Positions 50,674 through 59,244 of a DNA stretch of 64,000 nt are shown in pieces. The notes below the pieces were generated by a model. That model ran no database searches and had not been told where the DNA came from. It saw nothing but the letters and a program-made list of their open reading frames with translations. Position 1 is the first letter of the stretch. The number at the start of each line of letters is the position of its first letter. The position numbers were made by a program, and so were the translations under genes. This DNA comes from Maritalea sp047634455 (GTDB lineage Bacteria; Pseudomonadota; Alphaproteobacteria; Rhizobiales; Devosiaceae), in the NCBI RefSeq assembly GCF_047634455.1, contig NZ_JBLIAI010000004.1, positions 1 through 64,000 of the forward strand. The letters are read 5' to 3'.

Positions 50674-51846
50674 ATGCGTGTGATTTCCTTAATACTGGCA
50701 ATAACAGCAATATTGGTAAGCCCAATATTTGCTCAAGAGCAAAAAACACAATCATTGAAATTCGGCGGCGATGTATTTATCGGCGCGGATCGACCCGAAA
50801 TACTCACCTCCGTCCCAAACGATGTTTTTGCCGCTGGCTACAAGCCACTGGTCAATACCGATGTGGCGGGCGATGTTCATGCTGCCGGGTTTGAAGTATC
50901 TATAGAAGGCCCTGTTGCAGGCAATGTGTACGCCTTTGGCAACATGGTGCGGATCAACGGCACAACCGGCAAAGACGTCACAAGCTCTGGCAGCTCAGTC
51001 ATCATTAATGGCGCCGTTGGTGGCAATGTACGGGCCGCAGGCGCCGATGTAACCATCAATGCACCCATTTCAGGTTCAGTGCTTATTGGCGCGGCCTCCT
51101 TCAACCTAAACGCAGCTGTTTCAGGCGACCTCAGTTTCTCAGGCGACCGCATTGAATTTGGTGAAGGGGCAAAAATTGACGGGCAAGTGCTGATCCGCTC
51201 AAACAGAGACGACATTCAAGTCCCAGCCGCTGTCGCACCCCCCGACCGGGTCACCATTCAAAAAGTCTCAACCCCCGACATGGTGTCGGGCATGGGCGAC
51301 ATCGCCAAACAAACCACACAAGGCCTGTGGGTTGCATGGGCGTCCGCACTGCTGTTACTGTTGGTTTTACCCATCATCGGCGTAATCTGGTTGGCACTGT
51401 TCCCAAAACGCAGCCAAATCGCCTACGAAGTGGCCATCGCCAGACCGTTCAAAAGTATATTCATTGGATTGCTGGGTGTGGCGATGTTCATCGGCCTCAT
51501 CCCCGTATTGGGCATGACGCTGATCGGCATTCCGCTGATCCCAGTGGCCATTGTGGTGCTCATCGTCGCGGTACTATTGGGATATATTGCGGGCGCATGG
51601 TTTCTTGCCGCGCGGGTACTTGAAGCGTTTGGCTTTGAAGGCGACACTCTCATCAAACGCGCCATCGCCATGGTTGCAGGCATTATCCTCGCCTTCATCC
51701 TCGGGCTTATCCCGTTCATTGGTTGGCTGATCGGTCTTGTGTTCGGCTTTGTCGGCCTTGGCAGCATTTTGTTTGCCTATATCGGCCGCTCCATCAACAA
51801 ACAATTCCACCAGGATGTGGCCGCTGAAGTAGAGCGGCTGGGTTAA
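50674..51846 (+). CDS. Bactofilin-like polymer-forming membrane protein
   Basis: A 390-residue protein. A cleavable signal peptide spans about 1-20. Residues 25-175 form a regular beta solenoid of short hydrophobic turns (repeats such as NVYAFGNMVRINGTTGKDV and GNVRAAGADVTIN), like bactofilins and YceK-type coats. A membrane domain with about five helices follows (LLLLVLPIIGVIWLALF, then IPVLGMTLIGIPLIPVAIVV). A periplasmic solenoid anchored by a polytopic C-terminus is the likely form. The ATG at 50674 follows AGGGAAG. Its function is unknown; a terminator follows at 51861. Confidence 0.82.
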   Translation: MRVISLILAITAILVSPIFAQEQKTQSLKFGGDVFIGADRPEILTSVPNDVFAAGYKPLVNTDVAGDVHAAGFEVSIEGPVAGNVYAFGNMVRINGTTGKDVTSSGSSVIINGAVGGNVRAAGADVTINAPISGSVLIGAASFNLNAAVSGDLSFSGDRIEFGEGAKIDGQVLIRSNRDDIQVPAAVAPPDRVTIQKVSTPDMVSGMGDIAKQTTQGLWVAWASALLLLLVLPIIGVIWLALFPKRSQIAYEVAIARPFKSIFIGLLGVAMFIGLIPVLGMTLIGIPLIPVAIVVLIVAVLLGYIAGAWFLAARVLEAFGFEGDTLIKRAIAMVAGIILAFILGLIPFIGWLIGLVFGFVGLGSILFAYIGRSINKQFHQDVAAEVERLG

Positions 51847-51860
51847 ATTCGAAATCAGAA

Positions 51861-51891
51861 CCCCGCGTCAAATCTCGACGCGGGGCATTTT
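51861..51891 (+). terminator. Rho-independent terminator after the bactofilin-like gene
   Basis: A perfect 9-bp GC stem CCCCGCGTC / GACGCGGGG with a 7-base loop, followed by CATTTT. Confidence 0.85.
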
Positions 51892-52157
51892 GAAGCCAAA
51901 GACATTTTCTGCACTAAATTCCATCAATCTCTTCGCAAAATACTCAGTTAATTGGTACGCAAACACACATTTTGGCACCTAACTGACACATGCAGGAACA
52001 GTCCCACCACAAATGTGACAAGATATTTGCCCAACTGTCTGCAAAGGCAGGGAAAATCAACGAAATTCAAATGTCATCAATTTTGAAACGTTCCCGGCAC
52101 AAACCCCGGGACCAAAGCGGGACAAATCGGCACGTTCCGACGAGGCAAAACCCGCCC
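51892..52157. other. Intergenic space between convergent genes
   Basis: 266 bp between the terminator above and the stop of the amine oxidase gene. I see no gene, hairpin with a T-run, or repeat in it. Open frames on either strand are short and unsupported. Confidence 0.5.
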
Positions 52158-53432
52158 TTAAAAACGGTTTTTACCGTAAATATGGTCCAGCATTTCCATC
52201 GCCGCGGCAACAGTTTCCGTGTCGCTCAACTGCTCAATGCTATCGGCCACACTGCCCGCATTAAAACCCAAAAGGATCGGCTCCCCGGTATATTTGTAAA
52301 TATTCAACCATTCAGTGAAATGGCCGCGTTTTTCGCCCTCCATGCCGAGCATATCAGCTTGTTTATCCCAAAAAACATCATCAAACTTCAAATAGACTTT
52401 GTTGAGCAAACCCATGCCTAAATCATTGATCGCTTTCAGCTTTTTCTTTGGCAAGGCAGGCTGAAAATCAATTGTTCCAGCTTTCAAAACGCCTAAAGGC
52501 ACGCTGATAATCGCCACGTCAAATGCTTCAAACTTACCTTTTACACCAATCTCAACACCTTGTTTGCCGTAGGCGATTTTATCGACAGGTTGCGAAAGTT
52601 TAACCTCAAACCCACCTATCAATGCTTCAGCTATCTGACTGTAACCATTAGCAAAAATCGCGTCTCCGCCGCGCAAATCTTCGCCTTCTTCGGTGGCATC
52701 CTTTGATAGCTGATCGATATCGGCCGCATATTCATGTTCAAGTGCTGTGACTTGCTCAAACCAGTCTGGCAACTGGTCTTCATCGTCAATTATGCCATTG
52801 CCGTTGCGCGTGATGTAGTTTTCATAATCAGTCGGCAGCAATTCTGCGCCAATGTCTTTGGCGATTTTTGTCAGTGGGTTACCCTTGAGCCCATGGATCC
52901 AGCTCGCGCCCAAATCCAAAGGAATACCAAGGCTTTGCTCCGTCCACACGCGCCCACCAATCCGGTTTCGTGCTTCAAAAACGGTCACGTTATAGCCCTC
53001 ATCTGCAAGCGCCCGCGCCGCGGCCAAACCAGCAATACCAGCGCCAATAATCGCAACGGTTTCAGCATCGCTTCGCATGACTTCTTCAGCCGCACGAATA
53101 CCCGAATTCAACGCGCCATGTACGGTGGCGGGGGCTTCGCGATCTGTCGCTTCTCCGCAAAAATTGATCCGCTCATCTACATGTTTTGCAAGGTCTTTTC
53201 GCTGCGAACTCTTTGAGCCTTTGGCCAAATACGAGTATGAGCCAAGCGCAAACGGGTCCTGCCGCCAACGGGTAATCTGATAGCCAATCGGTTGCGGCAT
53301 ACTACCTGTCTCACCCTGCGCAGCAAAAGCCGTGAACGGACCAATCGCTGCCATTATGGCGGTGCCTTTTGCGCCATTCGCAAGGAAGTTTCGACGCGCG
53401 TTAAATGTGCTGCGTTGCTTCTCGTCCGGCAT
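52158..53432 (-). CDS. Flavin monoamine oxidase, circularly permuted, with Tat signal
   Basis: A 424-residue FAD amine oxidase with an unusual domain order. Residues 12-39 look like a Tat signal (NARRNFLANG then a hydrophobic stretch). Residues 46-118 then show what is normally the C-terminal end of this family: PQPIGYQITRW, DPFALGSYSY, and INFCGEATDREAPATVHGAL. Only after that comes the normal N-terminus, VAIIGAGIAGLAAARAL (126-142) and RNRIGGRVW, the substrate-domain middle (GASWIHGLKGNPL), and IYGKNRF at residue 424, where the normal protein would continue with PQPIGY. It should oxidise an amine in the periplasm, releasing ammonia and peroxide. The substrate is unknown. It may also be the product of a tandem fusion. 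Confidence 0.85.
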   Translation of the reverse strand: MPDEKQRSTFNARRNFLANGAKGTAIMAAIGPFTAFAAQGETGSMPQPIGYQITRWRQDPFALGSYSYLAKGSKSSQRKDLAKHVDERINFCGEATDREAPATVHGALNSGIRAAEEVMRSDAETVAIIGAGIAGLAAARALADEGYNVTVFEARNRIGGRVWTEQSLGIPLDLGASWIHGLKGNPLTKIAKDIGAELLPTDYENYITRNGNGIIDDEDQLPDWFEQVTALEHEYAADIDQLSKDATEEGEDLRGGDAIFANGYSQIAEALIGGFEVKLSQPVDKIAYGKQGVEIGVKGKFEAFDVAIISVPLGVLKAGTIDFQPALPKKKLKAINDLGMGLLNKVYLKFDDVFWDKQADMLGMEGEKRGHFTEWLNIYKYTGEPILLGFNAGSVADSIEQLSDTETVAAAMEMLDHIYGKNRF

Positions 53433-53496
53433 GTTCGCTCCCCAAAGATGCAGATCAAACCATATCTACACGTGGCGTCGATGTGCGGCAACACTT

Positions 53497-54387
53497 CTAT
53501 CCCTTAACCGCACCGTCACCGAGGTCGGAAACCAAAAACCGTTGCGCAAACAAAAAGATAACAGTGATCGGCAGGCCGGAAAGAACCGCCGCTGCAGCAA
53601 AGTCACCCCAGAGATATTTCTGCTCATAAAGATATTGCCGCGCACCAACCGCCAACGTCATCTGGTCTGTATTGCGCAGCAAGACCGACGCAACCGGATA
53701 TTCATTGATCAAAAAGATAAATGACAAAACGAACACCACCGCCAAAATGGGCACTGAGAGTGGCAAAAAGATAAAGCGGAACGCTTGCCAGGGCGTCGCG
53801 CCATCAATCATGGCGGCTTTGTCCAACGCCGGATCGACGCTGTCGAAATAGCCCTTGATGGTCCAGATATGTAAAGTGATTGCGGACAAGTAAGACAGGA
53901 TCAATGCCGGGTGGCTATCAATGCCCAGCCAAGGCACCACGCGACCAAGCGCATCAAATATCGCATAGGCCGCAATCACCGTGAGCGCGGCGGGGAACAT
54001 TTGCACGATCAGCAATGTATCGAGCAGCCCGACGCGTCCTTTGAATTGCATCCGCGCAAACGCATAGGCAGACGTGGTCGCCAAAACCAAAATGCCGATG
54101 GAAGCAATCATCGAGATTTTGACCGAATTCCAGAGCCACAACAGCACCGGATATGGCGGGATCATCACGGTGCCATCGGCGCGGGTAAACTCAAACCCAA
54201 GCGCTAAAGCCCAATGTTCAAGCGTTGGGCGTTCAGGGAAAATGCTTCCCGTCGAAAAGTTGCCTTCCCGGAACGAGATCGACAAAACCATCAGAAATGG
54301 AAACATGATCAGGGCGATAAATCCGACCAGGAAAACATGCGCGGCGACTTTGCGCCAAAACAGCGAACGGCGATTTTCAACCATCAT
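53497..54387 (-). CDS. malG: Maltose-type ABC transporter permease MalG
   Basis: A 296-residue inner-membrane permease with six helices. The conserved cytoplasmic EAA loop is LDKAAMIDGATPWQAFRFIFLPLSVP (EAA replaced by DKA) near residues 185-210. FLINEYPVASVLL and QKYLWGDFAAAAVLSGLP near the C-terminus match MalG. It overlaps malF by ATGA at 54384-54387, so it is translationally coupled. It ends 64 bp before the amine oxidase start, on the same strand. Confidence 0.93.
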   Translation of the reverse strand: MMVENRRSLFWRKVAAHVFLVGFIALIMFPFLMVLSISFREGNFSTGSIFPERPTLEHWALALGFEFTRADGTVMIPPYPVLLWLWNSVKISMIASIGILVLATTSAYAFARMQFKGRVGLLDTLLIVQMFPAALTVIAAYAIFDALGRVVPWLGIDSHPALILSYLSAITLHIWTIKGYFDSVDPALDKAAMIDGATPWQAFRFIFLPLSVPILAVVFVLSFIFLINEYPVASVLLRNTDQMTLAVGARQYLYEQKYLWGDFAAAAVLSGLPITVIFLFAQRFLVSDLGDGAVKG

Positions 54388-55961
54388 GAGCGGGCACTCC
54401 GTTTGGCGGCCAATCTTTGCATGGCGCGATAATTCACATAGGCAATGATGCCTGTGATGATGAAGATCAGCGTTGAAATGGCGCCTGCTAAGCCGAAATC
54501 TTGACCCGAATTTTGAAACGCGATGCGGAACGTGAACGAGCCAAGCAAGTCGGTTGAGCCTGCTGGAATGATCGTGCCTGGAATATCCGGTCCACCGCGG
54601 GTGAGGAGCAAGACCAAAACGATATTGTTGAAGTTAAACGCGAAATTGGCAATCAACAACGGCACCATCGGCGGCATAATCTGCGGCAAAGTAATAGCGA
54701 AGAAATTACGGACAGGGCCTGAATTTTCAAGTGCTGCGGCTTTAAAGTGGTCACGCGGCACACTTTGCAAAAAGCCCGCTGAGATGAGCATCCAATAGGG
54801 GAAGCCAAGCCACGTATTGACCAGCAACAGCATTGATCGGGTCAAGGTTGGGTTGGTGAACCAGTCCGGCTCCAAACCAAACAGCGCCCCCAAAATCAAG
54901 TTGATTTCGCCGAAATTTTGATTGAACAGGCCGCGAAAGACCAGGATCGAAATAAAGGCTGGCACGGCATAAGGCAGGATCAAAAAGATCTTATAGATGG
55001 CCTTATACGCAAGGTGCTCCCACTCCAAAACCACAGCCAACATGGTGCCAAGGCCCGACGTGAAAACCATCGACAGGAACGCAAAGGCACAGGTCCAGAT
55101 GAAGATTTCAAGCATCGGTTGGCGGATGCCATCTGCAAACAAAACTTTGGTAAAATTCGCCCAGCCAACACCCACGGGCCAACCGGGGGTGACCATTTCA
55201 TCGGCTTCGTTTTGGTAAAAGCCTTTTTCGTGATTTGGCACCAGCACCGTACCGTCCACCCCGTTCAAATTTTCATTCTCGTCGAGAGTATAAAAGGGCG
55301 CGGAAGTTGCGAACTCGCGCAAGCCGTCCATGGTCAATTCGCCTCCGTCCGGCAATTCAACGATGAGTTTTTGCAGCGCCGCCCGGTTTTGCAAAACCGC
55401 TTTTACGTTCTGCGTTTCAGGCGCATCACCTTCATAGGGCGTAGCAATTAGGCGGTCATCTTCAGCCGCGCCAAGTGGCCCGGTGATCAACGCGGGTCGA
55501 CCATCGTCTTGCGCAAAATACAGTCGCAAATCTTCGGTCAACGCAAATGGACGCCCGCTGTCTGGCGCTTTGACCATCTTATCAAGGTGAATTTGTTGCA
55601 CCCGCTCAAACGGCAAAATATTGGAGGCGCTATAGTTGGTGAAGCCAATGCCAGACGTGTAGAGCACCGGCAACACGATAAAGACTGCGATGGCGGCTAC
55701 ACCGGGGAACACAAATCGCCAGGTATAAAAACGCGCCCAGCCAAACAGAATGACAATAGAAATGCCAAGGGCGAAGGCAACCACGGCAAATATGGGTTCA
55801 CCGGCAAGATACAGGCCCCAAATGACATACAAAAAAGCCAAGGCGATAGCCGTTAAACTGGCAAGCCGCAAAAACGGTTTAAGCGTTTGAACAAGCAAGG
55901 AGATCATCGAGGTTGCCGCACGGTTTGGTTGCGGATTGTGATCTTCAGTCGTAACGGACAT
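54384..55961 (-). CDS. malF: Maltose-type ABC transporter permease MalF
   Basis: A 525-residue permease, close to the length of enterobacterial MalF. Three helices lie in the first 120 residues, then a long periplasmic P2 domain at about residues 120-275 (contains YEGDAPETQNVKAVLQNRAAL and TLDENENLNGVDGTVLVPN) as in E. coli MalF. Further helices follow, with the EAA loop AALENSGPVRNFFAITLPQIMP near 420. This large loop is absent in most AglF-type permeases and contacts MalE. It lies downstream of malE after an intercistronic hairpin. Confidence 0.94.
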   Translation of the reverse strand: MSVTTEDHNPQPNRAATSMISLLVQTLKPFLRLASLTAIALAFLYVIWGLYLAGEPIFAVVAFALGISIVILFGWARFYTWRFVFPGVAAIAVFIVLPVLYTSGIGFTNYSASNILPFERVQQIHLDKMVKAPDSGRPFALTEDLRLYFAQDDGRPALITGPLGAAEDDRLIATPYEGDAPETQNVKAVLQNRAALQKLIVELPDGGELTMDGLREFATSAPFYTLDENENLNGVDGTVLVPNHEKGFYQNEADEMVTPGWPVGVGWANFTKVLFADGIRQPMLEIFIWTCAFAFLSMVFTSGLGTMLAVVLEWEHLAYKAIYKIFLILPYAVPAFISILVFRGLFNQNFGEINLILGALFGLEPDWFTNPTLTRSMLLLVNTWLGFPYWMLISAGFLQSVPRDHFKAAALENSGPVRNFFAITLPQIMPPMVPLLIANFAFNFNNIVLVLLLTRGGPDIPGTIIPAGSTDLLGSFTFRIAFQNSGQDFGLAGAISTLIFIITGIIAYVNYRAMQRLAAKRSARS

Positions 55962-55987
55962 GGCGTTGACCTTTGCAGGTTAGGTGA

Positions 55988-56010
55988 GGCACCGCCTTAA
56001 TGGCGATGCC
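55988..56010 (-). other. Intercistronic hairpin between malE and malF
   Basis: GGCACCGCC and GGCGATGCC form a 9-bp stem (with one G-U pair in RNA) around TTAAT, in the 59-bp gap after malE. In enterobacteria a REP hairpin in the same place raises MalE over MalF; this may do the same. Confidence 0.6.
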
Positions 56011-56020
56011 CCCATTTTGA

Positions 56021-57196
56021 CTATTCTGCCAAGATACGTGTTTCAGCACCAGCCAAAGCGTCTTCAACAGACGACTGACCATTGGTGATTGAACGAAGTG
56101 CTGGCTCCATAGCGGCCCAGAATTTACCCATTGCAGGGATTGAAGGCATTGGAACACCTGTTTGCGCATTGGCCAAAGTCGCCGCGATATTTGCATCCGC
56201 TTCAACTTGTTTTGCAAACGAGATAGAAGTCACCGCACCCAAAGGCACATCATCATTCACTGTTTTTAGGCCATCGTCAGATAGCATGTAGCTTTCGATG
56301 AATTCTTTGGCGATGTCTTTGTTCGGGCTAGCCGCATTAACAGTTGCCGCCAAAACACCAACGAATGATTTTGAAGGTTTGCCATCAACTGAAGGAATTG
56401 GGGCCACACCGAAATTGATGCCAGATGTTTGAAGGTTTGACCAAGCCCAAGGACCATTGATCACCATGGCGGTTTCGCCTTTGTTGATCGCTGCATCCAT
56501 CACGCCATAGTCAGCGCCTTTTGGCATTACGCCACCGTCGATCAAAGATTTGATCATGGACGCGCCAGCAATAGAGCCAGCATTTGCGACGCCCGTTGTG
56601 GTTGCATCATATGCGCCATCTTTTTTCTCAAACGCGTAACCGCCGCCAGCCATAAGCAATGGGAATGAGAAATAGGTGTTGTTGTAATCCCACATGATCG
56701 GGAATTCGACGCCGTCAATTTTCAGATCAGCAATTTCTTCAAATGTTGTTGGTGGTGTTGGCACCAAATCTTTATTATAGATCAAGCCAACAGCTTCAAC
56801 GGCAATCGGGTAACCCCAGATTTTACCGTCAGAAGTTACTGCATCCCAAGCAAAATCAAATGTGTTGGCTTTAACCGCATCGCTTGGATCAACTGGCGCA
56901 ATCAAGCCGCCAGCTGCCCACTCGCCAAAACGGTCGTGCGCCCAGATGAAAATGTCTGGGCCTTGGCCGTTGGCTGCAGCTTGCTGGAACTTGTCTGTCA
57001 CACCTTCTGGGTGCTCAACAACAACTTCAACGCCAAGTTCTTCGGTGAACTTTTTGCCAAGTTCTGCAAGACCGTTAAAGCCTTTATCGCCATTGATCCA
57101 AATGACAAGCTTGCCTTCTTCCAACGCATAAGTTGGCAAAATGGATGCCGCAGAAATCGCAATTGCGCTTACTGCTAGGGTGAGTAGTTTCTTCAT
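56021..57196 (-). CDS. malE: Maltose/maltodextrin-binding protein MalE
   Basis: A 391-residue periplasmic binding protein with a signal peptide (about 1-24, ending YALEEGK). LVIWINGDKGFNGLAELGKKF, EHPEGVTDKFQQAAANGQGPDIFIWAHDRFGEWA, YPIAVEAVGLIYNKDL and NGPWAWSN correspond closely to E. coli MalE, including the WAHDRF and PIAVEA ligand-site blocks. It should bind maltose or maltodextrins. GGGAGGATT precedes the ATG. It is the second gene of the minus-strand operon, 31 bp after the GH13 gene. Confidence 0.95.
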   Translation of the reverse strand: MKKLLTLAVSAIAISAASILPTYALEEGKLVIWINGDKGFNGLAELGKKFTEELGVEVVVEHPEGVTDKFQQAAANGQGPDIFIWAHDRFGEWAAGGLIAPVDPSDAVKANTFDFAWDAVTSDGKIWGYPIAVEAVGLIYNKDLVPTPPTTFEEIADLKIDGVEFPIMWDYNNTYFSFPLLMAGGGYAFEKKDGAYDATTTGVANAGSIAGASMIKSLIDGGVMPKGADYGVMDAAINKGETAMVINGPWAWSNLQTSGINFGVAPIPSVDGKPSKSFVGVLAATVNAASPNKDIAKEFIESYMLSDDGLKTVNDDVPLGAVTSISFAKQVEADANIAATLANAQTGVPMPSIPAMGKFWAAMEPALRSITNGQSSVEDALAGAETRILAE

Positions 57197-57227
57197 GTCG
57201 TAATCCTCCCGACTACCGATTAACCGC

Positions 57228-58919
57228 TTATTTCAAAGCAGCGAAAAAGGCCTGATGGCCACCAAGGGTGACGGTTTTGCCGTCATACCCAAATTCAAAT
57301 CCGTGGTTATCTAATGCTGTTGCTGCCATGCTGGCGGGCAGCTCAAACGCCACCTCGTCATTGCTTAAATTGATGACGCACAGCACCGCGTCTGCCCCCT
57401 CACCACGCACAAAGGCTAGGCCCTCGCGATCCCAATCAAGGAAACGAATGTCTCCCGTGATCAGCGCTGGCAGTTGCTTGCGGAACGCTAAGAACCGCTT
57501 GAACTGCGCGTGAATGGAATTGTTGTCCGCTACCTGTACATCGGCTGCAGTGGCCATATGCTCTGGCGCAACCGGCAACCATGTTTTTGCAGAAGTTGAA
57601 AATCCAGCATTGTTCTCATTAGCTGACCAAGCAAATGGCGTGCGACATCCATCGCGGCCCTTAAACTCTGGCCAAAAGCGAATACCATATGGATCGGTCA
57701 AATCTTCAAACCGAACATCAGCTTCTGTAAAGCCAAGTTCGTCGCCCTGATAAAGGCAAACCGAGCCTTTAAGGCTGAGCAATAATGCACCGGCGAGTTT
57801 TGCGAATTGGGTTTTGTCGTTGGCCAAGTCAGCCCAACGGGTCATGTGACGGTTCACATCATGGTTGGAAAATGCCCAGCATGGCCAGCTTTTTCCGCCC
57901 GCAAACTCGTCAGACGCATCTTCAAACTTTGTGATGCATTTTTTGAAATGGGCGGCCGAAAAATCTGGCCCAAGCATATCAAACGAATAACACATATGTA
58001 AGCGATCATCGCCCGCCGTATATTCGGCCATCGTGCGCAAAGAGCGATCACCGTCGCCAACTTCACCCACCGAAGAAGCACCGGGATATTGATCAAGCAG
58101 CGCGCGGAACTTCTCTAAGAAGCCGATGTTTTCGGGTCGGGTTTTGTCGTAAATGTGTTCTTGAAATCCATATGGGTTGAGATCAGGCACATCGTTTGAC
58201 CCACCGCCCACAACGGGCGGATTGTCGCGCAATTGCTGGTCATGCACGTAAAAGTTCACTGTGTCCAAACGGAAACCATCTACCCCACGCTCAAGCCAAA
58301 ACCGAACCGTTTCCAACAAGGCATCTTGCACATCACCATTATGGAAGTTGAGGTCCGGCTGGCTCGGGAGGAAGTTGTGTAAATAATATTGGCGCCGTTT
58401 TGGGTCCCAGCTCCACGCAGCTCCGCCAAATACCGACTGCCAATTGGTCGGCGGTGTGCCATCTGGCCGCGCGTCTGACCAAACATACCAATCCGCTTTG
58501 TCGCTATTGCGGCTTTGGCGACTCTCGGTAAACCACAGATGTTGATCTGACGAATGTGACAAAACCTGATCGATCATCACTTTAAGACCAAGCGCGTGCG
58601 CCCGAGCGGTCATCGCGTCAAAATCTTCTAACGTGCCAAAACTTGGATCAACGTCGCAATAATCAGAAACATCATAACCCATGTCTTTCATAGGCGAGGT
58701 AAAGAACGGCGACAGCCAAATCGCATCAGCGCCAAGGTCAGCTATATAGGGCAAACGCTGTGTTATGCCGCGCAGATCGCCAATACCATCGCCATTGCTG
58801 TCTTGAAACGAACGCGGGTAAATCTGATAGATCACCGCACCGCGCCACCAATCCTGTTGCGTCTGCAAATTCTTTGCAGCGCCTAAATCCAACTGTTTGA
58901 CAGCAAGTGCTTCGCTCAT
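57228..58919 (-). CDS. aglA: GH13 alpha-glucosidase (oligo-1,6-/maltose-hydrolysing type)
   Basis: A 563-residue cytoplasmic GH13 enzyme. VIYQIYPRSFQDSNGDGIGDLRGI near the N-terminus, GFRLDTVNF (catalytic nucleophile Asp), SVGEVGDGD (acid/base Glu) and FSNHDVNRH (third Asp) are present, and it lacks a signal peptide. It hydrolyses maltose or other short alpha-glucosides brought in by MalEFGK. The ATG at 58919 is chosen for its AGGGA site; the frame to 59003 would contain the operator at 58973. It is the first gene of the minus-strand mal operon. Confidence 0.93.
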   Translation of the reverse strand: MSEALAVKQLDLGAAKNLQTQQDWWRGAVIYQIYPRSFQDSNGDGIGDLRGITQRLPYIADLGADAIWLSPFFTSPMKDMGYDVSDYCDVDPSFGTLEDFDAMTARAHALGLKVMIDQVLSHSSDQHLWFTESRQSRNSDKADWYVWSDARPDGTPPTNWQSVFGGAAWSWDPKRRQYYLHNFLPSQPDLNFHNGDVQDALLETVRFWLERGVDGFRLDTVNFYVHDQQLRDNPPVVGGGSNDVPDLNPYGFQEHIYDKTRPENIGFLEKFRALLDQYPGASSVGEVGDGDRSLRTMAEYTAGDDRLHMCYSFDMLGPDFSAAHFKKCITKFEDASDEFAGGKSWPCWAFSNHDVNRHMTRWADLANDKTQFAKLAGALLLSLKGSVCLYQGDELGFTEADVRFEDLTDPYGIRFWPEFKGRDGCRTPFAWSANENNAGFSTSAKTWLPVAPEHMATAADVQVADNNSIHAQFKRFLAFRKQLPALITGDIRFLDWDREGLAFVRGEGADAVLCVINLSNDEVAFELPASMAATALDNHGFEFGYDGKTVTLGGHQAFFAALK

Positions 58920-58972
58920 TCTCGTCCCTACCCCATTTACCGACCCACCTATCGGATTCGGCAACAAATTCA

Positions 58973-58988
58973 TTGAAAGCGCTTTCAA
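58973..58988. promoter_or_regulatory. LacI-family operator O1
   Basis: TTGAAAGCGCTTTCAA, a perfect 16-bp palindrome of the LacI-GalR operator type (central CG), 54 bp upstream of the alpha-glucosidase start. Confidence 0.85.
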
Positions 58989-59178
58989 CAATTGTAAATA
59001 CAACTGGTTTTGTCAAGAAACAAAATTAAGAAAAAAACTTCGCATGAGAACAATGAAATTTGGATATCTATGTTAAATGGTTGTTATCATATGATTTTAC
59101 ACCAAAAAACCTAGATATTTTCGCCAACATGGTTTTGCAGGACTTGCCAAAAACCCATTTCACCAATATGAAAAAGAT

Positions 59179-59194
59179 AAGAAAGCGCTTTCAA
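59179..59194. promoter_or_regulatory. LacI-family operator O2
   Basis: AAGAAAGCGCTTTCAA, matching O1 at 14 of 16 positions with the same GAAAGCGCTTTC core, 51 bp before the LacI-type gene start. O1 and O2 centres are 206 bp apart. The AT-rich stretch between them should hold both divergent promoters. Confidence 0.82.
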
Positions 59195-59244
59195 TGATTG
59201 CGCAAATTGCTGCCAAATGGGAGTCGTGGAAGAAGGAGGACGCT

